The notes under the pieces were generated by a model. It saw only the letters and a list, made by a program, of their open reading frames with translations. It was not told the DNA's origin and did not search any database. 64,000 nt of DNA from Eubacterium sp. (GTDB taxonomy: Bacteria > Bacillota > Clostridia > Lachnospirales > Lachnospiraceae). The stretch covers positions 1-64,000 of the forward strand of contig JAETSX010000017.1 of NCBI GenBank assembly GCA_021769425.1, read 5' to 3'. The translations under genes and the position numbers were made by a program. Shown here piece by piece: positions 17,619 to 26,864 of the stretch (positions within the stretch are counted from its first letter, which is position 1; each line of letters starts with the position of its first letter).

Positions 17619-17905
17619 ATGGAGAAAGTAAAAGCAGCAATTATCGGGCCGGGAAATATAGGCTCTGACTTAATGTATAAAATAATGCGAAGCGATTGTC
17701 TGGAAATGTCTTACATGGTGGGCATTGTGGAATCTGAGGGAATCCGCCGGGCAAGGAAGCTGGGATTTGAGACAACCACAGAAGGGGTGGAGGCAATATT
17801 GGATAAGGATGAGCTTAAGATAGTATTTGATGCCACAGGAGCGAAGGCCCATGCCCTTCACGCCCCCCTTGCTGCGTAAAGCGGGAAAAATTGCCATTGA
17901 TATGA
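17619..17905 (+). pseudogene. remnant of acetylating acetaldehyde dehydrogenase (MhpF/DmpF type)
   Basis: From a good site (GGAGG) and ATG at 17619 the sequence encodes the NAD-binding N-terminus of this family ([45 protein letters not shown]). The frame stops at 17879. A continuation in the next frame ([11 protein letters not shown]) restores the family sequence. The break lies at a run of six C (17863-17868) where five would keep the frame. After about 17905 homology ends, so roughly two thirds of the usual about 300 residues are gone. Non-functional. Confidence 0.8.
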
Positions 17906-17966
17906 CCCTACCAAGGAACGTAAGGCAAGGCCCGTATCCGGCGGCAGAAAGGGGGCGCAGTCATGA
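17906..17966 (+). pseudogene. possible 3' tail of a deleted upstream ABC permease gene
   Basis: Right after the dehydrogenase remnant, one frame reads a short basic tail ending GGRKGAQS and stops at TGA 17964-17966, overlapping the ATG of the next permease (ATGA). First and second permeases of sugar ABC operons often overlap this way. The tail is therefore inferred to be all that is left of the first permease after a deletion that also removed the solute-binding protein. The match is too short to be certain. Confidence 0.4.
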
Positions 17967-18790
17967 AGAAAAAACACAGGTTTGGATTTTATCTGGCGGT
18001 AGCAGTGATGGCAGCCGGGGCATTTTTTATGGCGCTGCCGCTCTATTGGATGGTGGTATCTTCTTTTAAGGGACAGTCTGAGCTTTTGCAGATGCCGCCC
18101 ACGATGTATCCCCATGAATGGGTGTTTTCCAATTTCAGCCGTGTGCTGGAAAGTATTCCTTTTATCCGCTATTACGCCAACAGTCTTTTGACAAGCGCGC
18201 TTAATACGGCAGCCGGGGCGTTTACAAGCGCCATTTTGGGCTTTGTTTTTGCAAAATACAGGTTTAAGGGAAGGGATGCTGTGTTTCTCTGCATTCTGGC
18301 ATTTATGATGATACCTTATGATACTTTGATGATCCCTTTGTACAAGTTGATGGCAGGCATGAAGCTGACCAACAGTTACTTTGTGCTGACGGTTCCGTAT
18401 TTTATCAATATTTTCGGAATATTTCTGATGCGCCAGTTTTATCTGGATTTGGCTGACGATTATCTGGAAGCGGCGGAAATGGACGGCTGCGGCCACTTCA
18501 AACGGTTTTTTACCATTGCGCTGCCGATGGCGAAATCTATGATGTCGGCATTGTTTATCTATCTGTTTATGGCAAGCTATAATTCCTATCTGTGGCCTCT
18601 GATTTCGGTGAGCAAACGGAATCTTTTTACCCTGACTGTGGGAATTGGAGCGTTTTTCAGCGATCGGGGCACACAGACAGATTTGATTATGGCGGCTTCT
18701 GCCATGATGATTGTACCTATTGTAGTGATTTTCTGCCTGGCACAGAAAAACTTTGTAGAAGGGCTTACGGTAGGCGGCGTAAAAGGATAG
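17963..18790 (+). CDS. carbohydrate ABC transporter permease (MalG/UgpE family)
   Basis: The 275-residue protein has about six membrane segments and the EAA loop EAAEMDGCGHFKRFFTIALP (about 171-190), which contacts the ATPase. An ATGA overlap with the inferred remnant upstream and a site AAAGGGGGC support the start. No binding protein, first permease or ATPase lies nearby, so the transporter encoded here is incomplete. It could function only if a partner permease were supplied elsewhere. Confidence 0.88.
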   Translation: MKKKHRFGFYLAVAVMAAGAFFMALPLYWMVVSSFKGQSELLQMPPTMYPHEWVFSNFSRVLESIPFIRYYANSLLTSALNTAAGAFTSAILGFVFAKYRFKGRDAVFLCILAFMMIPYDTLMIPLYKLMAGMKLTNSYFVLTVPYFINIFGIFLMRQFYLDLADDYLEAAEMDGCGHFKRFFTIALPMAKSMMSALFIYLFMASYNSYLWPLISVSKRNLFTLTVGIGAFFSDRGTQTDLIMAASAMMIVPIVVIFCLAQKNFVEGLTVGGVKG

Positions 18791-18807
18791 AAAAGGACAG
18801 GTGAAGG

Positions 18808-19794
18808 ATGAAATATTATTTGGGAATTGATGGAGGCGGTACGAAAACCGCATATCTTCTCGTGGATGAAAATGGATCGTTTCTTTCGCAATTGGAGACA
18901 GAAGGCTGTTCCTATTCGGAGCTTGGAGCAGAGAAAATGATAGAACGCCTGATGGCAGGGACGGAAAGCTGTCTGCAAAAGGCGGGGATTTCTTTCAATG
19001 AGCTGTCTGCAGCGGGAATCGGACTGCCTGGCCTGGGAGAAAACCTGGATATGGATGTCCGTATAGTGGGGACATTGGAAGAGAGGTTTGCCGGAAGTTC
19101 CATCTGCTGCGTCAATGATGTGGAAGTGGGCTGGGCCGGCTCTCTTGGAATGGAACCGGGCATCCATCTGGTGTCAGGAACCGGGAGCATTGCTTTTGGC
19201 AAAAATAAGGCCGGGGAAAGCAAAAGAAGCGGCGGCTGGTCTGCGTTTTTCGGAGACGAAGGTTCCTGCTGCTGGCTGGGCCGGCGGACCATGGAATTGT
19301 TCTCTAAGCAGGCGGATGGAAGGATTCCTGCGGGGCCGTTGTACCATATAGTAAGAGAAAGATTTCAGTTAAAACAAGATATGGATTTTATTGCATCCAT
19401 GGAAGCAGAGTATATTCCTGTGCGCAGTAAGACAGCATCCCTGCAAAAGCTGCTGCTTGCGGCGGCAAAGCAGGGGGATGAATCGGCAAAGTCCCTGTAT
19501 CGGGAAGCGGCGGAGAAATTGGGGATGATGGCGGAAAGTATTGCAGCAGAAATTTTTCCGGAGGGAAAGGCATTGGTTTCTTATTCCGGCGGTCTGTTTC
19601 ATGGAAAGGAATTTGTGCTGCCTGTTTTGGAGGAGAAGATTGCCGGATGGAAGGGAAGACTGGCAGAACCGCTGTTTTCTCCGGTTCAGGGAGCGGCGCT
19701 TCTTGGGGCGGCTCAGGATGGGAAAGGGCAGATGGATAGAATGAAAGAGAGATGGAAATGTGCAGCAGGTTTATCAGAAAACAGCAGTGTATAG
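18808..19794 (+). CDS. BadF/BadG-family sugar kinase (N-acetylglucosamine kinase type)
   Basis: The 328-residue protein begins MKYYLGIDGGGTKTAYLLVD, the phosphate-1 motif of the ASKHA fold. It has GIGLPGLGENLDMD, the adenosine and phosphate-2 region GIHLVSGTGSIAFGKN (about 112-127) and GGWSAFFGDEGSCCWLGRR, as in N-acetylglucosamine and glucosamine kinases of this family. Its place between a sugar permease and an aldolase suggests an amino-sugar or hexose route. The final codons are copied in a 28-bp tandem repeat starting at 19771. Confidence 0.85.
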   Translation: MKYYLGIDGGGTKTAYLLVDENGSFLSQLETEGCSYSELGAEKMIERLMAGTESCLQKAGISFNELSAAGIGLPGLGENLDMDVRIVGTLEERFAGSSICCVNDVEVGWAGSLGMEPGIHLVSGTGSIAFGKNKAGESKRSGGWSAFFGDEGSCCWLGRRTMELFSKQADGRIPAGPLYHIVRERFQLKQDMDFIASMEAEYIPVRSKTASLQKLLLAAAKQGDESAKSLYREAAEKLGMMAESIAAEIFPEGKALVSYSGGLFHGKEFVLPVLEEKIAGWKGRLAEPLFSPVQGAALLGAAQDGKGQMDRMKERWKCAAGLSENSSV

Positions 19795-19826
19795 CATTTT
19801 ATCAGAAAACAGCAGCATATAGCAGG
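19771..19826 (+). repeat. 28-bp tandem duplication at the end of the sugar kinase gene
   Basis: TTATCAGAAAACAGCAG occurs at 19771 and again at 19799, each followed by TATAGCA after two or three differing bases. The first copy contains the stop codon of the kinase gene (19792-19794), so the duplication lies across a gene end like several others in this window. Confidence 0.7.
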
Positions 19827-19875
19827 TTTGGAAAAGCTTGCAGGAATCGTGAAAGATCAAAAGGGAGGAAAGAAT

Positions 19876-20704
19876 ATGTCATTGGTAACGACAAAAGAAA
19901 TGCTAGTCCATGCCAAGGAAGAACATTACGCAGTGGGTGCATTTAATGTGGAAAATATGGAAATGATCCAGGCGGCGCTTGAGGCGGCAGAAAGGCTTAG
20001 GGCTCCTGTGATTATGCAGACCACTCCTTCTGCCCTAAAATATGCCGGTGCAGATTATTTCTATGGAAATGTGTTTGCGGCGGCCAGGGATTCCAGTGTA
20101 CCGATTGCACTTCATCTGGATCACGGCTCAGATTACAGCCTTGCAGTGCAGGTGGTTCGGGCAGGGTATACTTCGCTTATGATAGACGGTTCGAAACTGC
20201 TTTTGGAGTCTAATATTCAGATCACCAAAAAGGTAGTGGAACTGTGTGACAGCGCCGGAGTGCCGGTGGAAGCAGAACTGGGAAAAGTGGGAGGCAAAGA
20301 AGATGATTTGGAAGCCGGGCCGGGAGAGGCCTATACAGATCCAGAGGAGGCGAAGTTCTTTGTGGAGCAGACCGGCATTTCTTCTCTTGCAGTGGCAATT
20401 GGAACGGCTCATGGATTCTATCAGGGAGAGCCTCGGCTGGATTTGCAGAGACTCTCAGAGATCAGGCAGAGAGTCTCAGTTCCGCTAGTGCTTCACGGCG
20501 CTTCCGGGGTTCCGGCGGATGCAGTTGCAGAAAGTATCCGCAGAGGAATCTGTAAAGTAAATTATGCCACTGAGCTTCAGGCTGCTTACAGCGCAGCAGC
20601 CAAAACTGATTGATCCTAAGGTATTTGGAAAAGCAGGGCGGGAGCAGGTGATGGAGCTGGTAATGGAAAAAATGAAAGTATGCGGCTGCGTTGGGAAAGC
20701 GTAG
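19876..20704 (+). pseudogene. class II sugar-bisphosphate aldolase, frameshifted near the C-terminus
   Basis: From ATG 19876 (site GGGAGG) the frame encodes a GatY/KbaY/FbaA-type aldolase: AYGAFN-like AVGAFNVENMEM, LHLDHGSD with a metal-binding His, AELGKVGGKED, VAIGTAHGFY and LVLHGASGVP. The reading stops at 20613 after about 245 residues. The missing family tail (PKLIDPKVFGKAGREQV and on to the stop TAG at 20702-20704) is readable in the next frame from 20600. A small deletion, not a multiple of three, fits the shortened spacing. The active site is present, so residual activity is possible, but the C-terminal helix is lost. Confidence 0.8.
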
Positions 20705-20712
20705 TAAATCAT

Positions 20713-20841
20713 GCCATAGTCTGAAAGACGGCCCAGTTCTGCCCGAAGGAAGAGCGTTCCAGGGCTGCTCAGTTTTGCCCGAAGGAAGAGCGTTGAGGGT
20801 TGCTCAGTTCTGCCTGGAGGAACGGCCGTCTCAGACAATGG
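20713..20841. repeat. three about-36-bp tandem repeats between convergent genes, with flanking inverted arms
   Basis: Units starting CAGTTCTGCCCGAAGGAAG lie at 20734, 20770 and 20805 (periods 36 and 35), the third more diverged. They are bracketed by near-complementary arms, CATAGTCTGAAAGACGGC on the left and GCCGTCTCAGACAATG on the right, the right arm reaching into the 3' end of the kinase gene. The structure lies between convergent genes and could act as a bidirectional barrier to transcription. Confidence 0.65.
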
Positions 20842-22252
20842 CTTCGTTCTTATCTTGTTTTAAGGGCAGGGTAAAGATAAATTCCGTGCCCACCCCTTCT
20901 GTGCTGATGACATTGATATTTTCATTATGGGCGGAAATAATCTCCTTTACAATGGCAAGGCCAAGGCCGGTGCCCCGCTTGTCTTTTCCCCGGGACAGGT
21001 CGGTTTTGTAGAACCTTTCCCAGATTTTTTTCAGGCTGTCCTTTGGAATTCCGATTCCCGTATCTTTGACGGAAATAAAGACCTTTTCATTTTTCTCGGT
21101 GGTTTCGATGGTAATGGTGGAGTCCGGGTTGCTGAACTTGATGGCATTGTCAATGAGGTTGTAGAGCACCTGTTGAATTTTGCTCATGTCTGCCCAGACA
21201 AAAGAAGTATGGCCTGTCAGAATCAGTTCGAAAGAAATTTTCTTTTCCTGGCAGGTTCCTTCAAAGGATTGGACCACCAGCTTGATGGTGTTGTTAATGT
21301 CAAAACTGCTGATGTCTAACATGGTGCCTTTGGAGCCGTATTTGTTCAGTTCCAGCATGCTCTGGGTCAGCTTGTTCAGCCGCTCTGTCTCAAACAGGAT
21401 GATATTTAAGTATTTATCCTGCATTTCGTGAGGAATGGTGCCGTCCATAATGGCTTCAATATAGCCCTTGATGGAAGTCAGAGGGGATCGGAAATCGTGG
21501 GAAACATTTGCAATAAATTTCCGCTGATCTTCTTCTAAGGTGGAAAGCTCAGTTGCCATATAATTCAAAGAGGCTGCCAGATAGCCGATTTCATCGTTGG
21601 TGTGAATGCTGATCTGAGTATCAAAGTTTCCCTCCGAATAATCTCTGGCGGCCCGGGTAATTTTTCGAATAGGGATGTATACCGTAGCCGTGAAAAGCCC
21701 TAAGACTACAAAGGCGCAGAGAAAAATAATGGCAAGCGTCATATAGGAAATATTGATAAAACCGTCTTTCAGTGAAATCAGATCCTGCACAGGTTTGTGA
21801 ATCAATACATAGCCCCGGACCTTGTAATTGATCGTAATGGGTGAAAATACCGATAATGTATCTTCAGAAAAAGTATCAAAAAAAGTGCCTGTCTGGTAAT
21901 AACTGCTGCCGAAAGCTGTTATGTCAAAATTTTCCACTGTATCAGCAGAAAAGTCGGAACCGGAATTAATCAAAATCTGGCCGTCCGGGTTCACAACCTG
22001 AGTATCTGCATCCAAATAGATGGCTACTGCGTGAAAGTGTGCGGTCACATCTTCCAAAGTCATGGTGCCCCGGTAATAATTAGCGGCATAGTTGGCGGCC
22101 AGCAGATTGGATTCCCGGTATAAGTTGGAAGCAGTGTCTTCTTTTATGTAATTCAGCGTCAGCCGGGAGGTAAAAGTGGCAATGGTGAGAAAGCCAAGAA
22201 TTCCAAACGCCACATAACCGGCCAGTATTTTCAGATAGAGTGTCCGTTTCAC
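20831..22252 (-). CDS. membrane sensor histidine kinase
   Basis: The 473-residue protein has an N-terminal membrane segment (about 8-30), an extracytoplasmic sensor of about 130 residues, a second membrane segment (about 165-190), then HAMP (about 190-240), HisKA with FIANVSHDFRSPLTSIKG (phospho-acceptor His near 251) and HATPase_c with N, G1 and G2 boxes (NLIDNAIKF, DTGIGIP, GTGLGLAIVKE). It starts at GTG 22252, overlapping the regulator stop by four bases (GTGA), so the two are translationally coupled. The signal sensed is unknown. Confidence 0.93.
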   Translation of the reverse strand: MKRTLYLKILAGYVAFGILGFLTIATFTSRLTLNYIKEDTASNLYRESNLLAANYAANYYRGTMTLEDVTAHFHAVAIYLDADTQVVNPDGQILINSGSDFSADTVENFDITAFGSSYYQTGTFFDTFSEDTLSVFSPITINYKVRGYVLIHKPVQDLISLKDGFINISYMTLAIIFLCAFVVLGLFTATVYIPIRKITRAARDYSEGNFDTQISIHTNDEIGYLAASLNYMATELSTLEEDQRKFIANVSHDFRSPLTSIKGYIEAIMDGTIPHEMQDKYLNIILFETERLNKLTQSMLELNKYGSKGTMLDISSFDINNTIKLVVQSFEGTCQEKKISFELILTGHTSFVWADMSKIQQVLYNLIDNAIKFSNPDSTITIETTEKNEKVFISVKDTGIGIPKDSLKKIWERFYKTDLSRGKDKRGTGLGLAIVKEIISAHNENINVISTEGVGTEFIFTLPLKQDKNEAIV

Positions 22253-22950
22253 TGTTTCACCTCGAATTTATAGCCGATGCCCCAAACGGTTGCAAGGCTC
22301 CAGGAACCGTGATCTTTGATTTTTTCCCGAAGCCGTTTCACATGGACATCTACGGTACGGGTGTCTCCGATGTATTCATATCCCCAGATGTGATCCAGCA
22401 ATTGTTCCCTGGTAAATACCTGATTGGGGGATGAAGCCAGAAAGTATAACAGTTCCAGTTCTTTCGGAGGCATATCCACCGGCTTGCCGCAGTAAACTAC
22501 GGAATAATTGGTCTGGTTGATCACAAGGTCGGGGTATTCCACACATTTGATATTGGCGGTGGAAGCTTCCGGTCTGGAAGGCTGGTAGCGGCGGAGCACT
22601 GCTTTAACTCGGGCCACCAGTTCTTTGGAATCAAAAGGTTTCATAATATAATCGTCTGCGCCCAGCTCCAGTCCCAGTACTTTGTCGAAAATCTCTCCTT
22701 TGGCGGAGAGCATAATAATTGGAAGGCTGGATTTGGCGCGTATTTCCCTGCATACCTGATAACCGTCAATGCCGGGAAGCATCAAGTCCAAAAGAATCAG
22801 GTTGGGCTGGTACTGTTCATAGACGGCCAGGGCTTCCTCACCGTCGTGTACCATCCGGGTGTCATAGCATTCTTTGGTTAAATAAAGGGAAATCAGTTCT
22901 GCAATATTTACATCATCATCTACGATGAGAATTTTCTGTTTTGATACCAT
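22249..22950 (-). CDS. OmpR/PhoB-family response regulator
   Basis: The 233-residue protein has a receiver domain with acidic pocket DDD (11-13), phospho-acceptor Asp55 in LLDLMLPG, the conserved Thr/Ser position (MLSAKG) and Lys in MKPF. A C-terminal winged helix follows (about 130-230, with PKELELLYFLASSPNQVFTREQLL split around the recognition helix). It is immediately downstream of mutS2 on the minus strand (27-bp gap) and upstream of its cognate kinase. Confidence 0.95.
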   Translation of the reverse strand: MVSKQKILIVDDDVNIAELISLYLTKECYDTRMVHDGEEALAVYEQYQPNLILLDLMLPGIDGYQVCREIRAKSSLPIIMLSAKGEIFDKVLGLELGADDYIMKPFDSKELVARVKAVLRRYQPSRPEASTANIKCVEYPDLVINQTNYSVVYCGKPVDMPPKELELLYFLASSPNQVFTREQLLDHIWGYEYIGDTRTVDVHVKRLREKIKDHGSWSLATVWGIGYKFEVKQ

Positions 22951-22977
22951 GGGGCTCCTTTCGTCATTAAAAAATTT

Positions 22978-25148
22978 TTACTTAAAGGTTACAATGGTAA
23001 TGCCGGAATCTCCCTCGCCAAGATACGCGTCGTCTAAATATTTGTCCAGCAGGGCCACAGCCTCGTCTGTGGTTTTTCCAATCAGGTTGATTTCTGCGGA
23101 AATGGAGGCGGATTTGGACATCTTCAGCTTGCCGGCGCCGGTTGATTTCTTCTTATTGCCAAGGGTTGGGGTGTCTTCCAACAGTACCAGATCTTTGATG
23201 TTCACCAGGGAACGCAGAATTCCCATCTGCACATACAAATCGCCCTTGTCGTTGGGCAGTGTGTGGACGGTTCCTTTTAAGTTCATGCTCAGAACCTTAA
23301 CCGAATCTCCGATCCGCAGATTTTTGGGAACTTTGTGATTGGATGTTTCCTTCTGCTTCATGGTCATATTTTTTTCCAGGTCGTTCATTTTACCCCGAAG
23401 CTTGCTGCGTTCCTGTTCCATTTCTTTGGCGGAAACATTTCCCTGGCCGTATTTGTGGAAGTTTTTGATCGTTTGATCCGCCACTTCCTTGGCGTCCCGC
23501 AGTATGGCATGAGCTTCTTCGTTGGCCTGACGGATAATTTTTTCCCTCTGGCTGTCCAAGCGATCCCGTTTCTCTTCCAGCTTCCGTTTCAGTTCTTCGA
23601 TTTCTTTTTTGTACTGCTCTGCTTCCAGACGTTCTTTCTCTATGGTAATCCGGCTGGCTTCCAAATCAGAGATCAAATCCTCAAAATTCTCATCCTGTTC
23701 TGTCATGCGGCTCTTGGCGCCTTCGATAATATCCGCCGGAAGGCCCAGCTTGCCGGAAATGGCAAAGGCATTGCTTTTGCCGGGGATTCCAATCAGAAGA
23801 CGGTATGTGGGGCTTAAAGTTTCCACTGAAAATTCACAGCTTGCATTTTCCACGCCTGGGGTGGAAAGGGCAAATACTTTCAATTCGCTGTAATGGGTGG
23901 TGGCCATGGTGCGGACGCCGTAATCGTGGAGCCTGGACAGGATGGAAATTGCCAGTGCAGCTCCCTCTGTTGGGTCCGTTCCGGCGCACAATTCGTCGAA
24001 AAGCGCCAGAGAATTTGCATTTACCTGCCTCAAAATAGAAGTAATATTTGTCATATGAGAAGAAAAAGTGCTGAGGTTTTGTTCAATACTCTGTTCATCT
24101 CCGATATCTGCAAAAACTTCTTCAAATATGGAAAGCTCTGAACGGTCATTGGCAGGGATATGCAGGCCGGCCTGTCCCATCAGGGTGAAAAGCCCTACGG
24201 TTTTTAAGGAAACGGTCTTGCCGCCGGTATTAGGGCCAGTGACAATCAAAAGGTCAAATTCTTCTCCCAGGTGAATGTCGATGGGCACAACTTTGCGGCT
24301 GTCCAATAGCGGGTGGCGGCCTTTGCGTATCCGGATTCTGTGTTCCTCATTAAAAATCGGTGCAGTTCCGTTGTATTTCCGGGCCAGGGAACCCTTGGCA
24401 AAAATAAAATCCAGTTCTGTCAAAATCTCATAGTCATCCTGCAGATAGGGGATATATTCTCCGGTGAGGCTGCTTAAATTGGCCAGAATCACTTCGATTT
24501 CTTCCTGTTCCTTCAGATAAAGCTCTTTCAGATCATTGTTTAACTTTACAATCGCCATAGGCTCAATGAAAAGGGTGGAGCCGGTGGAGGACTGATCGTG
24601 AATCATGCCCGGCACCTGTCCTTTGGATTCCGCTTTTACCGGAAGGCAGTAACGGCCGCCACGCATGGTGATAACGGCATCCTGCAAATGGGTGCGGTTG
24701 CTGTTTAGCAGATCATTCATCTGGCTGCGGATTTTTTCATTTGTGTTTTTGATAGAGCGGCGGATATTTTTTAATGCAGAGGATGCGTCGTCTGCAATTT
24801 CATCCTCGGATAAAATACAGCGCCGGATTTCTTCCAACAGCGGGCTTAAAGGCTCCAGCCTGGAAAAATAATCGTCCAGGGAGTCGGCTTTGGTATCTTC
24901 CCGTTCGCTGCGGGAATAGGCTTTGGCGCGTTTGGCCACTTCCAGCAGGGAAGCAATCTTTAAAAATTCTCCGATGCTGAGTGCGCCGCCCACTTCCAGA
25001 CGCTTCAGGGAGGCGCCTATGTTGTGGATGCCGGAAAAGGAAAGTGAACCTTTTTGGTAAATCTTTGTCAATGCGCGGAGGTTGCGCATTCGGTGAGCAT
25101 ATCTATGATTTTATGGTATTCTAGTGTGTGGAGAGCTTTTTTATTCAT
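22978..25148 (-). pseudogene. mutS2: MutS2-type protein gene with two internal deletions
   Basis: The ancestral start is at 25148 (MNKKALHTLEYHKIIDMLTE, site AAAGGA). That frame ends after 26 residues at 25068. The family sequence resumes in another frame at ALTKIYQKGSLSFSG, so about 30 residues are lost. The long frame that follows (703 residues if started at 25089, where no ribosome site is seen) has intact clamp and ATPase regions (GPNTGGKTVSLKT, DELCAGTDPTEGAAL). At the C-terminus the Smr nuclease domain jumps from KYLDDAYL to GEGDSGITIV. It lacks about 39 residues, including the HGKGTGALR motif. Probably inactive in ribosome rescue or recombination control. Confidence 0.8.
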
Positions 25149-25191
25149 TTATGTGATCCTTTTCTTTTCTTGATTTATATAGCTTCAAATG

Positions 25192-25429
25192 GATGGAAAG
25201 ACCCTCAGGGCTCCTCCCGGTAAAGGAAAGAGCTCGGTTAAGAACCGGGTCCCTCCTCAGTGATAGATGGAAAGACCCTCAGGGCTCCTCCCGGTAAAGG
25301 AGAGTAAAGGAAAGAGTTCGGTTGAGAACCGGGTCCTTCCTCAGTGATAGATGGAAAGACCCTCAGGGCTCCTCCCGGTAAAGGAGAGTAAAGGAAAGAG
25401 TTCGGTTGAGAACCGGGTCCTTCCTCAGG
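25192..25429. repeat. three about-75-85-bp direct repeats with internal hairpin
   Basis: Units start at 25192, 25266 and 25350 (GATGGAAAGACCCTCAGGG). The second and third carry an extra 10 bp (AGAGTAAAGG), a nested duplication of the flanking AGTAAAGG-like sequence. Each unit contains complementary blocks CCCGGT and ACCGGG, so it can fold as a hairpin. They fill the gap between the divergent mutS2 and HtrA-like genes. No match to a T-box or a known riboswitch was recognised. Confidence 0.8.
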
Positions 25430-25456
25430 GTAAATTATACCCCATAAATAAAATTC

Positions 25457-25485
25457 TTGCAACAAGGCGGGGAAAAACGTATAAT
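25457..25485 (+). promoter_or_regulatory. sigma-A promoter of the HtrA-like gene
   Basis: TTGCAA (25457-25462), 17 bp, TATAAT (25480-25485). Transcription would start about 60 bp before the gene at 25551. This is one of the best promoter matches in the window. Confidence 0.75.
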
Positions 25486-25550
25486 AGTCATAGTTAGGTA
25501 ATTTTTGGGGAAAGACGTGGACGGAACTGTATTTTATAGGAGGGCGTACC

Positions 25551-26843
25551 ATGAAGCAACAGGAGAAGAAGGAGCAGGAATTTGATTTTATTAAGGAGAA
25601 AATAAAAGATAAACCGGTCAACAAACGGCGGCTGCTGGTTCGTGCGGGATTTAACCTTCTCTGTGCTGTGATTTTCGGAATCGTGGCTTGTTTTGTATTT
25701 GTGCTGCTGAAACCTTATTTGGAAGAATGGATGTATCCGGAGAAAGAATCGACCATCAGTATTCCGAAAGATGATGTTCCTCAGGAGGAAGGAGCAAAGG
25801 AACCGGAAGAAACTCCAACCCCCGCCCCGGCAGAACCGGAAGCTGAGCCAGTTGTGGTGGAGGCAGAACTGGAAATTGAAGACTATCAGGAATTGCAGAA
25901 TAAGCTGTATGAAATTGGAAAGCAGGCCAATAAATCTATTGTGACAGTTACCGGCGTGACCAGTGGCAAGGACTGGTTTAATACGCCTTATGAAAATGAG
26001 AACAGCGCAGCGGGAATCGTAATTGCAAATAACGGCCAGGAACTGCTGATTCTGACAGAAAAAAAGGTGATCAAGGATGCCCAGGCAATCAGCATTACCT
26101 TTATTGATGAAGCAGTAGTTTCTGCTTCTCTGAAAAAATACGACGGAAATACAGGAATCGCCATCATCAGCGTTCCCCTGGCTGAAATACCGAAGGAAAC
26201 GATGGACCGTCTGGCGGTGGCTTCTCTGGGGAATTCCTATATGATTCAGCAGGGAACAACTGTGCTTGCCATCGGAAGCCCTCTGGGGGCGAATTACTCT
26301 ATATTATGCGGAACCATAACTTCATATCAAAACGAAGTTTCCACCATAGATAAAAATTTCACCATTTTCACTACGGATATTGTTGGCAGTGCAAACGGAA
26401 GCGGCGTGCTGATTAATCTGGAGGGTGAAATTGTGGGATTGGTGCTGCAGAGTTACAGCAGCCAGAACGACCGGAATACCATTACGGCGCTGGCAATTTC
26501 TGAGTTGAAACAGATTATAGAGGATTTATCCAATAACCGGGACGTTCCTTATGTGGGGCTGCGCTTAAGCACTGTGACAGATGATATTGCGAAGGAATAC
26601 AGCATTCCCAAGGGCGTTTATATTAAATCTGTGGAAATGGATTCTCCGGCAATGGCCGCAGGGCTCCAGGAAGCAGACGTGATTGTCAAGCTTAATGGAG
26701 AAGAGGTTGCCACGGTAGAGCAGTATAACCAGAAAATATATCCGCTGAATCCGGAAGATACCGTTACGGTTACGGTTAAGAGGCAGAACGGAGAAGAGTA
26801 TGTGGATTTGGAATGTGCAGTGGTGGTTGGCGTGTTGAAATAG
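25551..26843 (+). CDS. membrane-anchored HtrA-like protein, catalytic triad lost
   Basis: The 430-residue protein has a cytoplasmic basic head, one membrane segment (about 30-53), a Pro/Glu linker, a trypsin-like domain (about 115-325) and a C-terminal PDZ domain (about 328-420, VGLRLSTVTDDIAKEY onward). Aligned to HtrA/DegP, the His site TNNHV reads TEKKV, the Asp site (DxxTDLAV) reads DGNTGIAI, and the Ser site GNSGGP reads ANGSGV. All three triad positions are therefore changed. It is likely a non-proteolytic scaffold or peptide-binding pseudoprotease at the outer face of the membrane. The start follows AGGAGG. Confidence 0.85.
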   Translation: MKQQEKKEQEFDFIKEKIKDKPVNKRRLLVRAGFNLLCAVIFGIVACFVFVLLKPYLEEWMYPEKESTISIPKDDVPQEEGAKEPEETPTPAPAEPEAEPVVVEAELEIEDYQELQNKLYEIGKQANKSIVTVTGVTSGKDWFNTPYENENSAAGIVIANNGQELLILTEKKVIKDAQAISITFIDEAVVSASLKKYDGNTGIAIISVPLAEIPKETMDRLAVASLGNSYMIQQGTTVLAIGSPLGANYSILCGTITSYQNEVSTIDKNFTIFTTDIVGSANGSGVLINLEGEIVGLVLQSYSSQNDRNTITALAISELKQIIEDLSNNRDVPYVGLRLSTVTDDIAKEYSIPKGVYIKSVEMDSPAMAAGLQEADVIVKLNGEEVATVEQYNQKIYPLNPEDTVTVTVKRQNGEEYVDLECAVVVGVLK

Positions 26844-26864
26844 CCGGCACGGAAAACAGAATGC

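Noticed and set aside
17858-18853. A 331-codon minus-strand frame opposite the ABC permease
   Set aside because: His/Arg/Lys-rich with no recognisable motif. The plus strand encodes a typical permease with an EAA loop over the same bases.
25192-25429. T-box or other riboswitch leader
   Set aside because: No T-box AGGGUGG-like bulge or specifier structure could be drawn, and the units simply repeat three times.
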